DNA of 64,000 nucleotides, taken from Garcia nutans (taxonomy: Eukaryota; Streptophyta; Magnoliopsida; Malpighiales; Euphorbiaceae). Position 1 is the first letter of the stretch, and every line of letters begins with the position of its first letter. Shown piece by piece: positions 33,601-44,176 of this stretch. The stretch lies in the NCBI GenBank assembly GCA_947685225.1, contig CANTUV010000004.1, positions 15,655,001-15,719,000 on the forward strand, read 5' to 3'. The notes beneath the pieces were generated by a model that saw nothing but the letters and a program-made list of their open reading frames with translations, was not told where the DNA came from and did no database searches. The position numbers were made by a program, and so were the translations under genes.

Positions 33601-35286
33601 TTTGAAATACTTGGGTGTTCAGAGAGAGCTGAATCTTCAGCAAAGATGGTGGTTGGAGTTGGTCAAAGACTATGATTGTTTGATTGATTATCATCCTGGT
33701 ATGGTAAATGTTGTTGCTGATGCCTTGAGTCAGAAGTCTTTGGCTGGTTTGACTGCTTATTCGCTCTCGTAGCTTGTTGAGTTGAGAGCGCTACATGCTA
33801 GTTTTGAGCCTTGTAATGATGGAGCTTTGTTAGCTCATTTGCAATTGAGACCGGTGTTGTTGGATCAGATTAAAGAGGCTCAATTGGCTGATGAGAAAAT
33901 TCAAAAAGTTGTGTCGGAATGCCAAAAAGGACAGAGCCGAGATTTTCTTGTGAGAGATGATGGTAGCCTTTGGTTCAAGGATAGATTGTGTGTTTCTGAT
34001 GATGCAAGATTGAGAAAGATTATTTTAGAGGAAGCACATTAATCGGTTTTTGCTATGCACCCTTGAAATACTAAAATGTATCATGATTTGAAGCAATATT
34101 ATTGGTGGTTAGGTATGAGGAGGGATATAGCGGAGTTTGTATGCAAATGTCTCACTTGTCAGAGATTGAAGGCCGAGCACCAAGTTCCAACAGGGTTGCT
34201 CCAACCTTTATCAGTGCCTGAATGGAAATGGGAGCGAGTGACGATGGATTTTGTGACTGGTTTACCTTTGACTCAGAAGAAGCATGATGCCATTTGGGTG
34301 ATTGTTGATCGGTTGACGAAGGCAGCTCATTTCCTTCCAGTTTGGATGGATTATTCTCTTGAGAAGTTGACTAAGCTGTATATCAGTGAGATAGTGAGAT
34401 TGCATGGAGTCCCCATTTCTTTAGTGTCTGATCGAGATCCCCGGTTTGCTTCAAGGTTTTGGAAGAGTTTGCATGCTGCTTTGGGTTCTTGATTGCACTT
34501 TAGCATGCTTTTCATCCACAGACAGATGGGCAGTCAGAGAGAGTGATACAGATTTTAGAGGACATGTTGAGAAGCTGTGTCATTGAATTCTCTGGAAGTT
34601 GGGACAGATTTTTGCCATTGATGGAATTTGCTTACAACAACAGTCATCAATCCAGTATTGGAATGGCATCATATGAGGCATTGTATGGTAGAAGATGCAG
34701 AACACCTCTATATTGGAATGAAGTTGGAGAAGGCAAGTTGATTGGTCCAGATTTAATTAAGGAAATGGAAGAGAAAGTGAAGATAATTCAGGATCTGTTG
34801 GAAGCAGCTTCAGATCGACAGAAATCCTATTCAAATTTGAAGAGGAGAGACATAGAATTTGATGTTGGAGATAAAGTATTCTTAAAAGTGTCTCCTTGGA
34901 AGAGAATTTTGAGATTTGGCCGTAAAGGAAAGCTTAGTCCTCGTTTTATTGGACCTTATAAGATTTTAGAGAGAGTTGGACCAGTTGCTTATCGACTTGC
35001 TTTGCCTCCTAAATTGGATTGAATTCACAATGTCTTCCATGTTTCTATGCTGCAGAGGTACAAATCAGACCCATCCCATATCTTGTCAGTTGAATCTATT
35101 TAGGTGAGTCCGGAGCTGACTTTTGAAGAAGAACCAGTTGCTATTTTGGCACATGAAGTGAAAGAGTTGAGAAATAAGAAAGTGTCACTTGTGAAGGTTC
35201 TTTGGAAGAATCATGCTAGAGAAGAGGCAACTTGGGAGAGTGAGCAAGCGATGCGAGATCAGTATCCTCAATTGTTTAAGACTTGA
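30627..35286 (+). pseudogene. gag-pol: Decayed gag-pol of copy 3
   Basis: The ATG is followed by a stop at codon 7. Readable parts are Gag (30951-31184), protease DPGSTHS (31868-32089), protease to RT with FIDD (32102-33166), RT end and RNase H with SDAS and TDHKS (33209-33772), integrase zinc domain (33782-34135, one cysteine kept as C-L-T-C), catalytic core with MDFVTG and VSDRDPRF (34076-34492), core end with the SERVIQILE glutamate region and C-terminal domain (34535-35022), and chromodomain (35104-35286). I count two net frame changes (between 31184 and 31868, and near 34505) and many nonsense codons, mostly cag/cga/tgg turned to stops, as expected from deamination of methylated C. Confidence 0.9.
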
Positions 35287-35319
35287 GATCAGGTAATTTC
35301 GAGGACGGAATTTATTTTT

Positions 35320-35332
35320 AGAGGGGGAGAAT
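35320..35332 (+). other. Polypurine tract of copy 3
   Basis: agagggggagaat directly before the TG of the 3' LTR. Confidence 0.85.
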
Positions 35333-36713
35333 TGTAATATCGCAAACTATACCCTAAAAATTTTGGAATACTTATCGTTGTTTTTGGATTAAATGTTATA
35401 ATTGTATATATGTGTAAGTGGGAAGATAAGAAAGGTTAGAGGAGTATGTATATGCTGTATATATAAAGATATATACAACATATACAAGTCAACATTTAAT
35501 TAAGGTGAAAAGGAGATTTATTAATTATTTTTAAAATGGAAATTAAAGTAAGTGGAAGATGATATTTATGAATATTATATTATTATAATTGCTTGGTGGA
35601 GATTAATTGGAGAATTGTGTGGCTTAAGAGGTGAGAGTTGTTTGACTTTTCCATTATCTTCTTCTTTCTTTCTTCAAGAGCCAGCCACCATTATCAACCA
35701 AGGAAGAGAGGGTTTTGTGATTTCCTAACTCAAGATTTGAAGGTGTTCAAGTGATCAAGTTGGAATTCTAAGGGTTTTCATCACTTTTGGTAAGTTTTCC
35801 ACTTGATTCCTTGGTTTTCCTTTAAGTTTGTGTTTTGAGTTTGGCATTTGATTGTTGATGGTATGTGAATATTTGATTTCGGTCTAATTGAGAGTGTTTG
35901 GTTTATCGATGTTGATTTTGGGATTGGTTTGAAGGAAAGCTTAAGTTTGGTGTTGGAAAGCAAGTGTTATGTTTTGTGTATGTGATAAGTTGTGATGATG
36001 GTTGTGATTTGTGTTTGATGTATGTATTGAGTTGTTTTGGTGTTTTTGCAAGATTAGTACGGTTTATTGATGTGTTTGGTTAAGATTGTTTGGAGTGGAA
36101 GATGGCAAAAGAAAGAGGTTTGTTGGATGTGGTGTTGTTGTTGCCGGAATCAAGATTTTTGGCCTGACACGCTCATGAGCACGGCCAAGTCTTTGGGTGT
36201 GTCAGTGGTTCTATTTTCTGGATGGGTGACACGACCAGTGACAAGCCCATGTCACTAAGCGTGTCACAGCTTCTGTGTTGTAGTAGCATTGACACGACCA
36301 GTGACACGCCCATGTCACCGAGCGTGTCATAGCTACTGTGATGTTGGTGGATTGACACGTCCAGTGGCACGCCCATGTCACTGAGCCTGTCATAGCTACT
36401 ATGTTGAGGGAGGATTGACACGGCCAGTGACATGCCCGTGTAACTGAGCGTGTCAAAGTTTTTATGTTATGAGTTTAGGGCACGGTCAGGGACACGCGCG
36501 TGTTGTTGAGCGTGACATGTGTAGAGTTTTCCCTAGTTGGTTTTTATCTATATTATCTCATGTGTATCTCTAAGTGAGTGTGTGTGATCACTTTTGGATT
36601 AGGTTTTGAAGAGATTGAGTTGCCCTAATTCAAGTGTTGAGAGTTATCTTGGAAGAAGAGTGGTTAGATTGGTGTGAGTTGATCTTGAGGTAAGTACAAA
36701 TTTTGAGTGATTG
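35333..36713 (+). repeat. 3' LTR-C of copy 3, first 1381 nt
   Basis: Aligns with 27814 onward, including the minisatellite (36155-36510), and ends at gagtgattg where the next base in the 5' LTR would be c. A reverse LTR end follows. Confidence 0.9.
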
Positions 36714-37020
36714 TGTAACACCCTCATACTCTATATAGGTACTATACATATACCTAGTATACATACAATACGTATATAGAGTGTAAGAATGTCACTTCTA
36801 GTTTTAATTTAAAAATCTTATCCAAGTTCAAACAATACTATCTTTAGATTTTAATAACATTTAGTAAATCATTATACATATGAATATATGATTGTGATTA
36901 ATATAACAAAATTAAACTTTACATGTATGCATCACAAAACACTCTTACCCTTCTCGTGGCATAACTGCTTGATTTCCCGATCAACAGCATAATCACCTGC
37001 GCGATCACACAACCGCGCTA
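36714..37020 (-). repeat. Reverse LTR end (family E), 307 nt
   Basis: The reverse complement ends ...gagggtgttaca, like the chromovirus LTRs, and begins at its own stem 2 (GCGCGGT with ATCGCGC, one G-U pair) followed by CAG|GTGATT. Copy 4 inserted in the stem region, so the rest of the LTR is not seen. Confidence 0.7.
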
Positions 37021-37899
37021 TGTAATATCCTCATTTATGCCCTAGAAGTCTTGGTTATGTTGTTGTTATTGTTGTTGTTTTATATTGCAAGGGAAAGAAA
37101 TGAGGAAAGATGTTTGTGTATATGTGTTTTGAGAAAGAATTTAGGGTTTAGAGAGAGTGGTATATGTTGTGTATATGATGATATATATAACATATACATT
37201 GGTCAAAAGGGTTGGTCAATGCAAGAGGATATTTTATGTGGAATGTGCAATTACTTAATTGGGCTTATAAGAGACAAAAGCTAAGTTAAATGATGAGGGG
37301 TATTTGAGTAATTGCTTGAAGTGGAATGCATGGTGGAGATTAAAAGAAGAAAAGGTGTTTGACTTGTGCATTTTTCTTCTTTCTTTCTTGAAGAGGCCGA
37401 CCATTGAAGAGAAGAGAGAGCAAGAGAGGTATTCATGGTGCTAGAAGCAAATTGAAGAAGCAATCAAAAGATTTGACAAGAGAATTGTGGAATTTCTTCA
37501 TCTTAGGTAAGAAATCTCTTGAATTCCTTTGTTAATTTTGAGGTTATGTCTAAATTGAATTGTGATTTGTTGATGTGATGATTTGGTGGGTTTGATATGT
37601 GTTTGTAAGTGTTGGAATTGATTTACAGTTAAAAGATTGAGTTGGTATTAATTTGGTTGTGAATATGGTTAGATATGTGAAGGTTGATTGTGAAAGATCA
37701 AGTGGGAAGTTGGTTTTAGGGTTTAGTATTGGTGAATGTTTTAATGTAATGTTTATGTGTTGTTTAAGTGGTTAATGTGATGAATATGTAAGATATGTGT
37801 TAATAACATTGATTAAAACCAATTGAATGAAGTTATTGTTGTGCAAAGGGTGTGAAAATGCATTTGGAAGAGTGTTGGTTTTGATTAGGGTTGTGTTCT

Positions 37900-38165
37900 T
37901 GAGTGACACGGCTAGAATCAATGAGAGACACGGCCAAGACTTGAGAAATTTGGGTGACACGGCCAAGGTGGAGGGATTTTGGCCGTGTTGGATAGGTTTT
38001 GGGGTGACACGGCCACTGGCTTGGCCGTGTCCCTTGAATGTGTTTGCTACTGTCCAAGTTGGATTGGGAGACACGGCCGTGTCTTATGCCCGTGTTGGCT
38101 ACTGGTGAGAGACACGGCCACAAGCTTGGCCGTGTCCCTCAAATGTACTGCCCGTGTCCCTCAAA
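37900..38165 (+). repeat. GACACGGCCA/TGGCCGTGTC palindromic repeats in LTR-D
   Basis: About six gacacggcc half-sites, two of them forming perfect inverted pairs (for example gacacggcca-ctggct-tggccgtgtc with its left arm near 38006). The Athila-type LTR at 44560-44880 and 49380-49700 carries the same unit. Confidence 0.75.
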
Positions 38166-38593
38166 TGTATTGGTTAATGTTTTTATTTTTGGTTCTTTTT
38201 GCATTGTTTTGATTCGTCAAAGGTTGTATTGCTCCTAAACCTAAACATAATCACTTTAAACATACTTCAAACACAAGAATGACCTAATCAAACATATGTG
38301 GAAGATCCCAAAGCTATGAATCATATCAATTGTTCTTTGCCCTAATTGCATTGTTGAGATTGAACAATAGTATGTTATATGTAATGTGAATCTTGTAAAT
38401 GATAATGTGTGTGTTATGAATAATGTATGTTGAGATGCTATATGCAAAATATGAATTGAGATGTGAAATGTGATATAAAGCCATTGTGAGTGGCTATGAT
38501 GATATAATTGAATGATGTAGGGCATGTTTGCCTAATTGATGAGGAAGATTGAGAAAGAGTTTGATAAAGAGAATAATGAAATAAGTGTATGTT

Positions 38594-38927
38594 TAATATG
38601 ATATTCAGTTTCAGAGTTCTGGTTTTGGAGGCATGCCTATTTAATGAAAGGTAACAGTCTTGCCGGGTTGAGGATCTCTTCAAATTGAGTTGAATTGAGG
38701 TCCAAGAAACTGGGTTTGTTACACAATGATAATTGATATTATGAGATATTTGATTTGTAGCAGTCTTGCCGGGTTGAGGATCTTCTCGAATTAGATGAGT
38801 TGATGATCCAAGAGACCGGGTCTGTTACGCTATCCATGGATAGAGATATATATATGTATATGCCTACGGGCTTGATAATGGTGTTTATGAACCAAAGCAG
38901 TAACTCTGAATTCTGAATATCGTATTA
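38594..38927 (+). repeat. LTR module bounded by inverted repeats (LTR-D, copy 4)
   Basis: The left arm taatatgatattcag...cagagtt and the right arm aactctga...ctgaatatcgtatta keep pairing although both differ from the LTR-C arms. Confidence 0.65.
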
Positions 38928-39154
38928 AGTACTTGATGGGCCCATAGGTGTCTAGGTTTTATATATATCATAAATGATGTTCTAATGTAATGAAATATTA
39001 ATATTACTTAAATGATGAAACGGACTATTTACGGAATATTGTCTGTTGAATATGATCTTTATTGATTGAGTGTGCATCATTGATGTTGAATTGTTAATAC
39101 ATATATGAAACATTGCATGGCACTAAAGCATAACATAAGCATGAATTGTCTTAC

Positions 39155-39196
39155 TAAGCCCTTGGCTTAGCGCGATAGTGTTTAATCGCGCAGGTA
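39155..39196 (+). promoter_or_regulatory. Double stem-loop with donor-like CAG|GTAATAG (copy 4 5' LTR)
   Basis: taagcc-ctt-ggctta (39155-39169), then gcgcgat (39170-39176) with atcgcgc (39185-39191), then GT at 39194. Confidence 0.65.
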
Positions 39197-39731
39197 ATAG
39201 AGTTGAACCCGAGAGTTCTTCGAGACCCAGTGAGAGTAGACATTGAAGAGTGGATATTGGGACTTAAAGATCAGAGGAGATTTGCCAATCATGTACTACT
39301 TCTTTATATTTTGAAAAGTTTTTGTTTATAATGTAAATATATGTATAATTGTAAATATGTATTCAAATGTTTTCATATATGTACCTATTTTATAACTTCC
39401 GCTGTGTACTACTTAAATGTATTTATATATCTATAATGTATATTGAGAAAGATGATGGTATTATATATAAAAATATTTTGAATGTTGATGAAAAGCCGTA
39501 GCACTCCTATGTTCGGTGCACATATGCTACATCGTGGTGTTGTAGTGTGTGTGTACTGAATGTGGGGGTGTTACAATTGTTTTGGTATCAGAGCCTAGGT
39601 TTGAGATTCTCAGCCTAGGTAAAATGTAAGAAAAAGACTATTTTGATTTTAAAAAGTGGTTTTTGAATAACATATATTTTTGGATTGGCAACCTTTGATC
39701 TTTAATAAGATGTAGTATGTTGTGTTTGCAG
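39194..39731 (+). other. Predicted leader intron of copy 4 (538 nt)
   Basis: Donor-like CAG|GTAATAG in the LTR and acceptor-like TATGTTGTGTTTGCAG ending at 39731, 12 nt before the gag ATG at 39744. The interval is AT-rich and contains the PBS. It is a prediction from sequence only. Confidence 0.4.
39583..39595 (+). other. Primer binding site, initiator tRNA-Met type (copy 4)
   Basis: tggtatcagagcc, 7 nt after the LTR end. Confidence 0.9.
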
Positions 39732-39743
39732 ACTTAGGTTGTG

Positions 39744-42098
39744 ATGGATTCTCACTCACGTCAGTCGATTGAGGGTAGTGCCGAGATTATTGCTCCTGCT
39801 GAGGGAACTAGAGTTGATAGTGTTGAGGAGGCACCTGCTTCGGTGTCGGGTAGACCAGCTGGAGAGGAGGTTTTGCCAGCCTGGTTTAGACATATGATGG
39901 AAGTTATGAGACAAGCACCTGTGCAACCACAGCCACCACCCCCTCAGCCTTCAGTACCAGTGAGGCACTATGATAAGCTAAGGAAATATGGAGCGGAGGA
40001 TTTCTTTGGTATAGTTGATCCAGCTGTAGCAGAACAGTGGCTTGACAGAGTACAGAGGGTATTTGTTCAGTTGCAAGCCACCTCAGAGGAAAAGTTTGAC
40101 TATGCAAGATCTTTGCTGCAGAAGGATGCCTATAATTGGTGGAAGACAGTGCCCCATTCTATGGATGATCCACCTACCTTATCCTATACAGATTTTCTGA
40201 GAGAGTTTGAATTGAAGTATACTCCAAGGGAGTATAAAGATGGGAAGAAAAGAGAGTTTCTAGATTTGAAGCAAGATCATCGGACCGTAACTGAATATGA
40301 GGTTGAGTTTATTCGGTTAAGTCAGTATGTTGGGGGTATTATAGTTGATGAGATAGATAGATGCAGGAGATTTGAGGAGGGATTGAGACCCTCTATCATG
40401 TGCTTAGTGGCTGGATCTAGATATCATGATTTTTCCCAGCTTGTGACAGCAGCTCGAAGTGTAGAGCGAGCTCAGAGTATTGCAGCTGCTTCAGAGGAAG
40501 AGGTTAGGGTGAGAAGACCTCAGTTTGAGGCAGGGTCTTCTTCTGTTAAGAGAGGTAAAGGAAGCTTTGTTCCTAGAGTCAGTAGGAGTCAGAGGTCAGC
40601 TGGTAGGTCAGTGCAGTTTCAGAGACAGAGATTTAGACCTACAGCTTCAGTGGCGAGTGCTCCGACCCCAGTGACTCAGAGATCTGCTCTACCTGTGTGT
40701 GCTCAGTGTGGTGGATCACATAGGGGTGCTTGTTGGAGGTATAGTGGGTCAGCTGTATGCTTCAGGTGTGGATTGCCTGATCATTTTATTAGAGATTGTC
40801 CAGAGACGCGGGAACAGAGGTCAGTTGATTCCACAGCTTCTCGACCTAATGTGAGGGGAGGTCGAGCAGGCAGAGGTAGCAGCCGGGGAGGCAGACCGAG
40901 GTTCAGTTCTAGAGGAGGTGCTGCATCCAGGGAGAGTAGACCAGAGGAGGTTGGGTCTTCCCAGAGGATGTATGTTATGCAGAGGCAGCCAGATGCTTCG
41001 GCAGTCATAGCTGGTACTTTTTCTTTATTTAATACTCCAGTACTTGCTTTGATTGATCCGGGTTCCACGCATTCATATATTAGTGCATCTGTTTTGCCTG
41101 TATTTGATGTGCATGTTGAGTCCCTAGGATTTGATGTGTTGGTGACAAATCCGTTAGGGCATAGTGTGATTGTGAGTAAGGTGCACCGAGATAGTGCAGT
41201 GAGGGTGCAAGGTGAGGAGTTCCTTGGAGACTTGATTGAGATGCCATTTAAGGAATATGATGTGATTCTAGGTATGGACTGGCTATCTAGACATGGAGCT
41301 GTGGTAGACTGTAAAAGGAAAATTGTTACTTTGAGAACTGCTGATGGTAGAGATGTGATAGTATCTAATGAGCATGAACAGTTAGCATCTTTATTTGTTT
41401 CAGCTGTTGCAGCTAGGAGATTGATTAGAAAGGGGTGTGAAGCCTATCTTGCTCATGTGGTGGATACTAGAGTGAAGGGTTCCCCTATTGATAGCATTGC
41501 CACAGTTGCTGAGTTCCCGGATGTGTTTCCAGAGGAGTTGCCAAGATTGCCTCCGGAGAGAGAGGTGGAGTTTGGTATTGAATTGTTGCCTGGTACCACT
41601 CCTATCTCTATTACTCCTTATAGAATGACACCAGCAGAATTGAGGGAATTGAAAGTGCAATTACAAGAGTTGTTGGATAAAGGATTTATTCGCCCCAGTG
41701 TTTCTCCTTGGGGAGCTCCTGTGCTATTTGTGAAGAAGAAAGATGGTACTATGAGATTGTGTATCGATTATAGGCAATTGAACAAGGTGACTATTAAAAA
41801 TAAATATCCTTTGCCTAGAATCGATGATCTCTTTGATCAATTGAAGGGTGCAGCTGTGTTTTCTAAAATTGATTTGAGATATGGGTACCATCAATTGAGA
41901 GTTAAAGCTGAAGACATTTCCAAGACCGCCTTTCGGACCAGGTATGGACATTATGAGTTTCTAGTTATGCCTTTTGGTCTAACGAATGCACCTGCAGCTT
42001 TCATGGATTTGATGAATAGGGTGTTCAGGCCCTATTTAGATCAGTTTGTAGTAGTCTTCATCGATGACATTCTGGTGTATTCGCGGAATGAAGAGTAA
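39744..42098 (+). CDS. gag-pol: Gag-protease-RT polyprotein up to a nonsense codon (copy 4)
   Basis: I start at ATG 39744; the GTG one codon earlier is not a likely start. The Gag domain, zinc knuckle (CFRCGLPDHFIRDC near 40760), R/G-rich linker, protease (DPGSTHSYIS near 41060) and RT fingers and palm with FIDD (about 42060) are all intact. The frame ends at taa 42096-42098, where copy 1 has gaa, so this is a single nonsense change inside RT, shortly after the catalytic loop. The same frame resumes immediately. The product would lack the RT thumb, RNase H and integrase, but Gag and protease are whole, so the copy could still supply Gag. Confidence 0.9.
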   Translation: MDSHSRQSIEGSAEIIAPAEGTRVDSVEEAPASVSGRPAGEEVLPAWFRHMMEVMRQAPVQPQPPPPQPSVPVRHYDKLRKYGAEDFFGIVDPAVAEQWLDRVQRVFVQLQATSEEKFDYARSLLQKDAYNWWKTVPHSMDDPPTLSYTDFLREFELKYTPREYKDGKKREFLDLKQDHRTVTEYEVEFIRLSQYVGGIIVDEIDRCRRFEEGLRPSIMCLVAGSRYHDFSQLVTAARSVERAQSIAAASEEEVRVRRPQFEAGSSSVKRGKGSFVPRVSRSQRSAGRSVQFQRQRFRPTASVASAPTPVTQRSALPVCAQCGGSHRGACWRYSGSAVCFRCGLPDHFIRDCPETREQRSVDSTASRPNVRGGRAGRGSSRGGRPRFSSRGGAASRESRPEEVGSSQRMYVMQRQPDASAVIAGTFSLFNTPVLALIDPGSTHSYISASVLPVFDVHVESLGFDVLVTNPLGHSVIVSKVHRDSAVRVQGEEFLGDLIEMPFKEYDVILGMDWLSRHGAVVDCKRKIVTLRTADGRDVIVSNEHEQLASLFVSAVAARRLIRKGCEAYLAHVVDTRVKGSPIDSIATVAEFPDVFPEELPRLPPEREVEFGIELLPGTTPISITPYRMTPAELRELKVQLQELLDKGFIRPSVSPWGAPVLFVKKKDGTMRLCIDYRQLNKVTIKNKYPLPRIDDLFDQLKGAAVFSKIDLRYGYHQLRVKAEDISKTAFRTRYGHYEFLVMPFGLTNAPAAFMDLMNRVFRPYLDQFVVVFIDDILVYSRNEE

Positions 42099-43500
42099 CA
42101 TGACAAGCATCTGCGGATTGTATTGCAGATTTTGAGAGAGAAGCAGTTGTTTGCCAAATTGTCGAAATGTGAGTTCTGGTTGGATCAAGTCGCTTTTCTC
42201 GGACATATTGTTTCAGCAGAAGGCATTAGAGTTGATCCGAGCAAAGTTGAAGCTATATTGAATTGGAGTCCACCCAAGTCGGTGACAGAGGTTAGAAGTT
42301 TTCTGGGTTTGGCTGGCTATTACCGACGGTTTGTGAAAGGGTTTTCTTTGATAGCTACTCCACTTACCAGATTGCTTCGAAAGGGAATTAGATTTGTGTG
42401 GATAGATCAGTGTCAGGCTAGTTTTGAGCAGTTGAGAGAAATGTTGACTCAAGCGCCTATTCTTACTTTACCTGTAGAAGGCAAACCATATGTGATTTAC
42501 AGTGATGCTTCACATATTGGTTTGGGGTGTGTGCTGATGCAGGAAGGTAAAGTTATAACTTATGCATCTAGACAGTTGAAACCGCATGAGCTTAACTATC
42601 CGACCCATGATTTAGAATTGGCTGCCATTGTGTTTGCATTGAAGATTTGGCGACACTATCTGTTTGGGGAAAAATGTTTTATCTACACTGATCACAAAAG
42701 TTTAAAATATTTGGGTGTTCAAAAAGAGCTCAATCTTCGGCAGAGGAGATGGTTGGAATTGATTAAAGACTACGACTGTTTGATTGATTATCATCCAGGT
42801 AAAGCAAATGTTGTTGCTGATGCCTTGAGTCGGAAGTCTTTAGCTGGTTTAACTGTTTACTCGCTCTCGTTGCTTGTTGAGTTGAGAGCTTTGCATGCCA
42901 GTTTTGTACCTTGTGATGATGGTGCATTGTTGACACAGTTGCTTTTGAAACCAGTTTTGTTAGATCAGATCAAAGAGGCTCAGTTGACTGATATGAAGAT
43001 TCAGAAGATTATTTCAGATTGTCAGAGTGGAAAGGGTAGAGATTTTATTGTAAAGAGTGATGGAAGTCTCTGGTTCAAGAGCAGATTGTGTGTACCCGAT
43101 GATGCTGATTTAAAAAGGGTCATTTTGGAAGAAGCTCATCAGTCAATGTTTGCTATGCATCCGGGTAATACGAAGATGTATCATGATTTGAGACAACATT
43201 ATTGGTGGATTGGGTTGAAGAAAGACATTGCAGATTTTGTGTCGAAATGTCTCACTTGTCAGAAGGTAAAAGCAGAGCATCAAGTTCCAACCGGGTTGCT
43301 TCAACCATTGTCAGTGCCAGAATGGAAGTGGGAAAGAGTGACAATGGACTTTGTGTCTGGATTGCCATTGACACAAAGGAAACATGATGCCATATGGGTG
43401 ATTGTGGATAGATTGACTAATACAGCTCATTTCCTTCCGGTGCGGATGGATTACTCTTTGGAGAGGTTGGCTGAGCTGTATATCCATGAGATTGTGAAAT
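42099..43500 (+). pseudogene. gag-pol: RT end, RNase H and N-terminal integrase of copy 4, cut in the catalytic core
   Basis: Same frame as the upstream ORF. It contains the RT thumb, RNase H (SDAS near 42500, TDHKS near 42690), the integrase HHCC zinc domain (HQSMFAMHPGN; CLTC near 43255) and the first catalytic Asp (MDFVSG near 43345). At about 43500 the reading passes into LTR sequence after HEIVK, so the second Asp, the Glu, the C-terminal domain and the chromodomain are missing. The open frame runs on to 43712 as translated LTR repeat (WPLAWPCPLNVF...), which is not integrase. Confidence 0.9.
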
Positions 43501-44176
43501 GGCCACTGGCTTGGCCGTGTCCCTTGAATGTGTTTGCTATTGTCCAAGTTGGATTGGGAGACACGGCCGTGTCTTATGCCCGTGTTTTCTACTGGATTTT
43601 ATGTTTGAGAGACACGGCCACAAGCTTGGCCGTGTCCCTCAAATGTGCTGCCCGTGTCCGTCAAATGTATTGGTTAATGTTTTTATTTTTGGTTCTTTTT
43701 GCATTGTTTTGATTCGTCAAAGGTTGTATTGCTCCTAAACCTAAACATAATCACTTTAAACATACTTCAAACACAAGAATGACCTAATCAAACATATGTG
43801 GAAGATCCCAAAGCTATGAATCATATCAATTGTTCTTTGCCCTAATTGCATTGTTGAGATTGAACAATAGTATGTTATATGTAATGTGAATCTTGTAAAT
43901 GATAATGTGTGTGTTATGAATAATGTATGTTGAGATGCTATATGCAAAATATGAATTGAGATGTGAAATGTGATATAAAGCCATTGTGAGTGGCTATGAT
44001 GATATAATTGAATGATGTAGGGCATGTTTGCCTAATTGATGAGGAAGATTGAGAAAGAGTTTGATAAAGAGAATAATGGAATAAGTGTATGTTTAATATG
44101 ATATTCAGTTTCAGAGTTCTGGTTTTGGAGGCATGCCTATTTAATGAAAGGTAACAGTCTTGCCGGGTTGAGGATC
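43501..44176 (+). repeat. 3' LTR-D fragment of copy 4
   Basis: Equivalent to about 38013-38672 of the 5' LTR, nearly identical except for a small block near 43590. Its left end is fused to integrase. Its right end stops at gaggatc, shared with the neighbouring element. Confidence 0.9.

Larger units (their letters stand above)
27814..36713 (+). mobile_element. Chromovirus copy 3 (LTR family C), older, with both LTRs
   Basis: 5' LTR, PBS, decayed gag-pol, PPT and a 3' LTR truncated by a reverse LTR end. Over the first about 205 nt the two LTRs differ at roughly 10 positions (about 5% by eye), so this copy is older than copy 4. Same family as reverse-strand copy 5. Confidence 0.9.
37021..39575 (+). 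repeat. 5' LTR-D of copy 4, 2555 bp
   Basis: tgtaatatcctcat to ggggtgttaca. Holds palindromic GACACG repeats (37900-38165), the inverted-repeat module (38594-38927) and the double stem-loop (39155-39196). Confidence 0.92.
37021..44176 (+). mobile_element. Chromovirus copy 4 (LTR family D), young but internally deleted
   Basis: Complete 5' LTR, PBS, long gag-pol, then an abrupt junction at about 43500 to the middle of its own 3' LTR. The 3' LTR piece is almost identical to the 5' LTR; for instance the 270 nt at 38256-38525 and 43756-44025 encode the same reverse-frame peptide, so insertion was recent. The right end is cut at 44176. Confidence 0.9.

Noticed and set aside
43756..44025. 89-codon reverse ORF found identically at 38256-38525
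   Set aside because: The identity reflects the recent LTR duplication; the peptide has no family features and family D of copy 1 does not preserve it.
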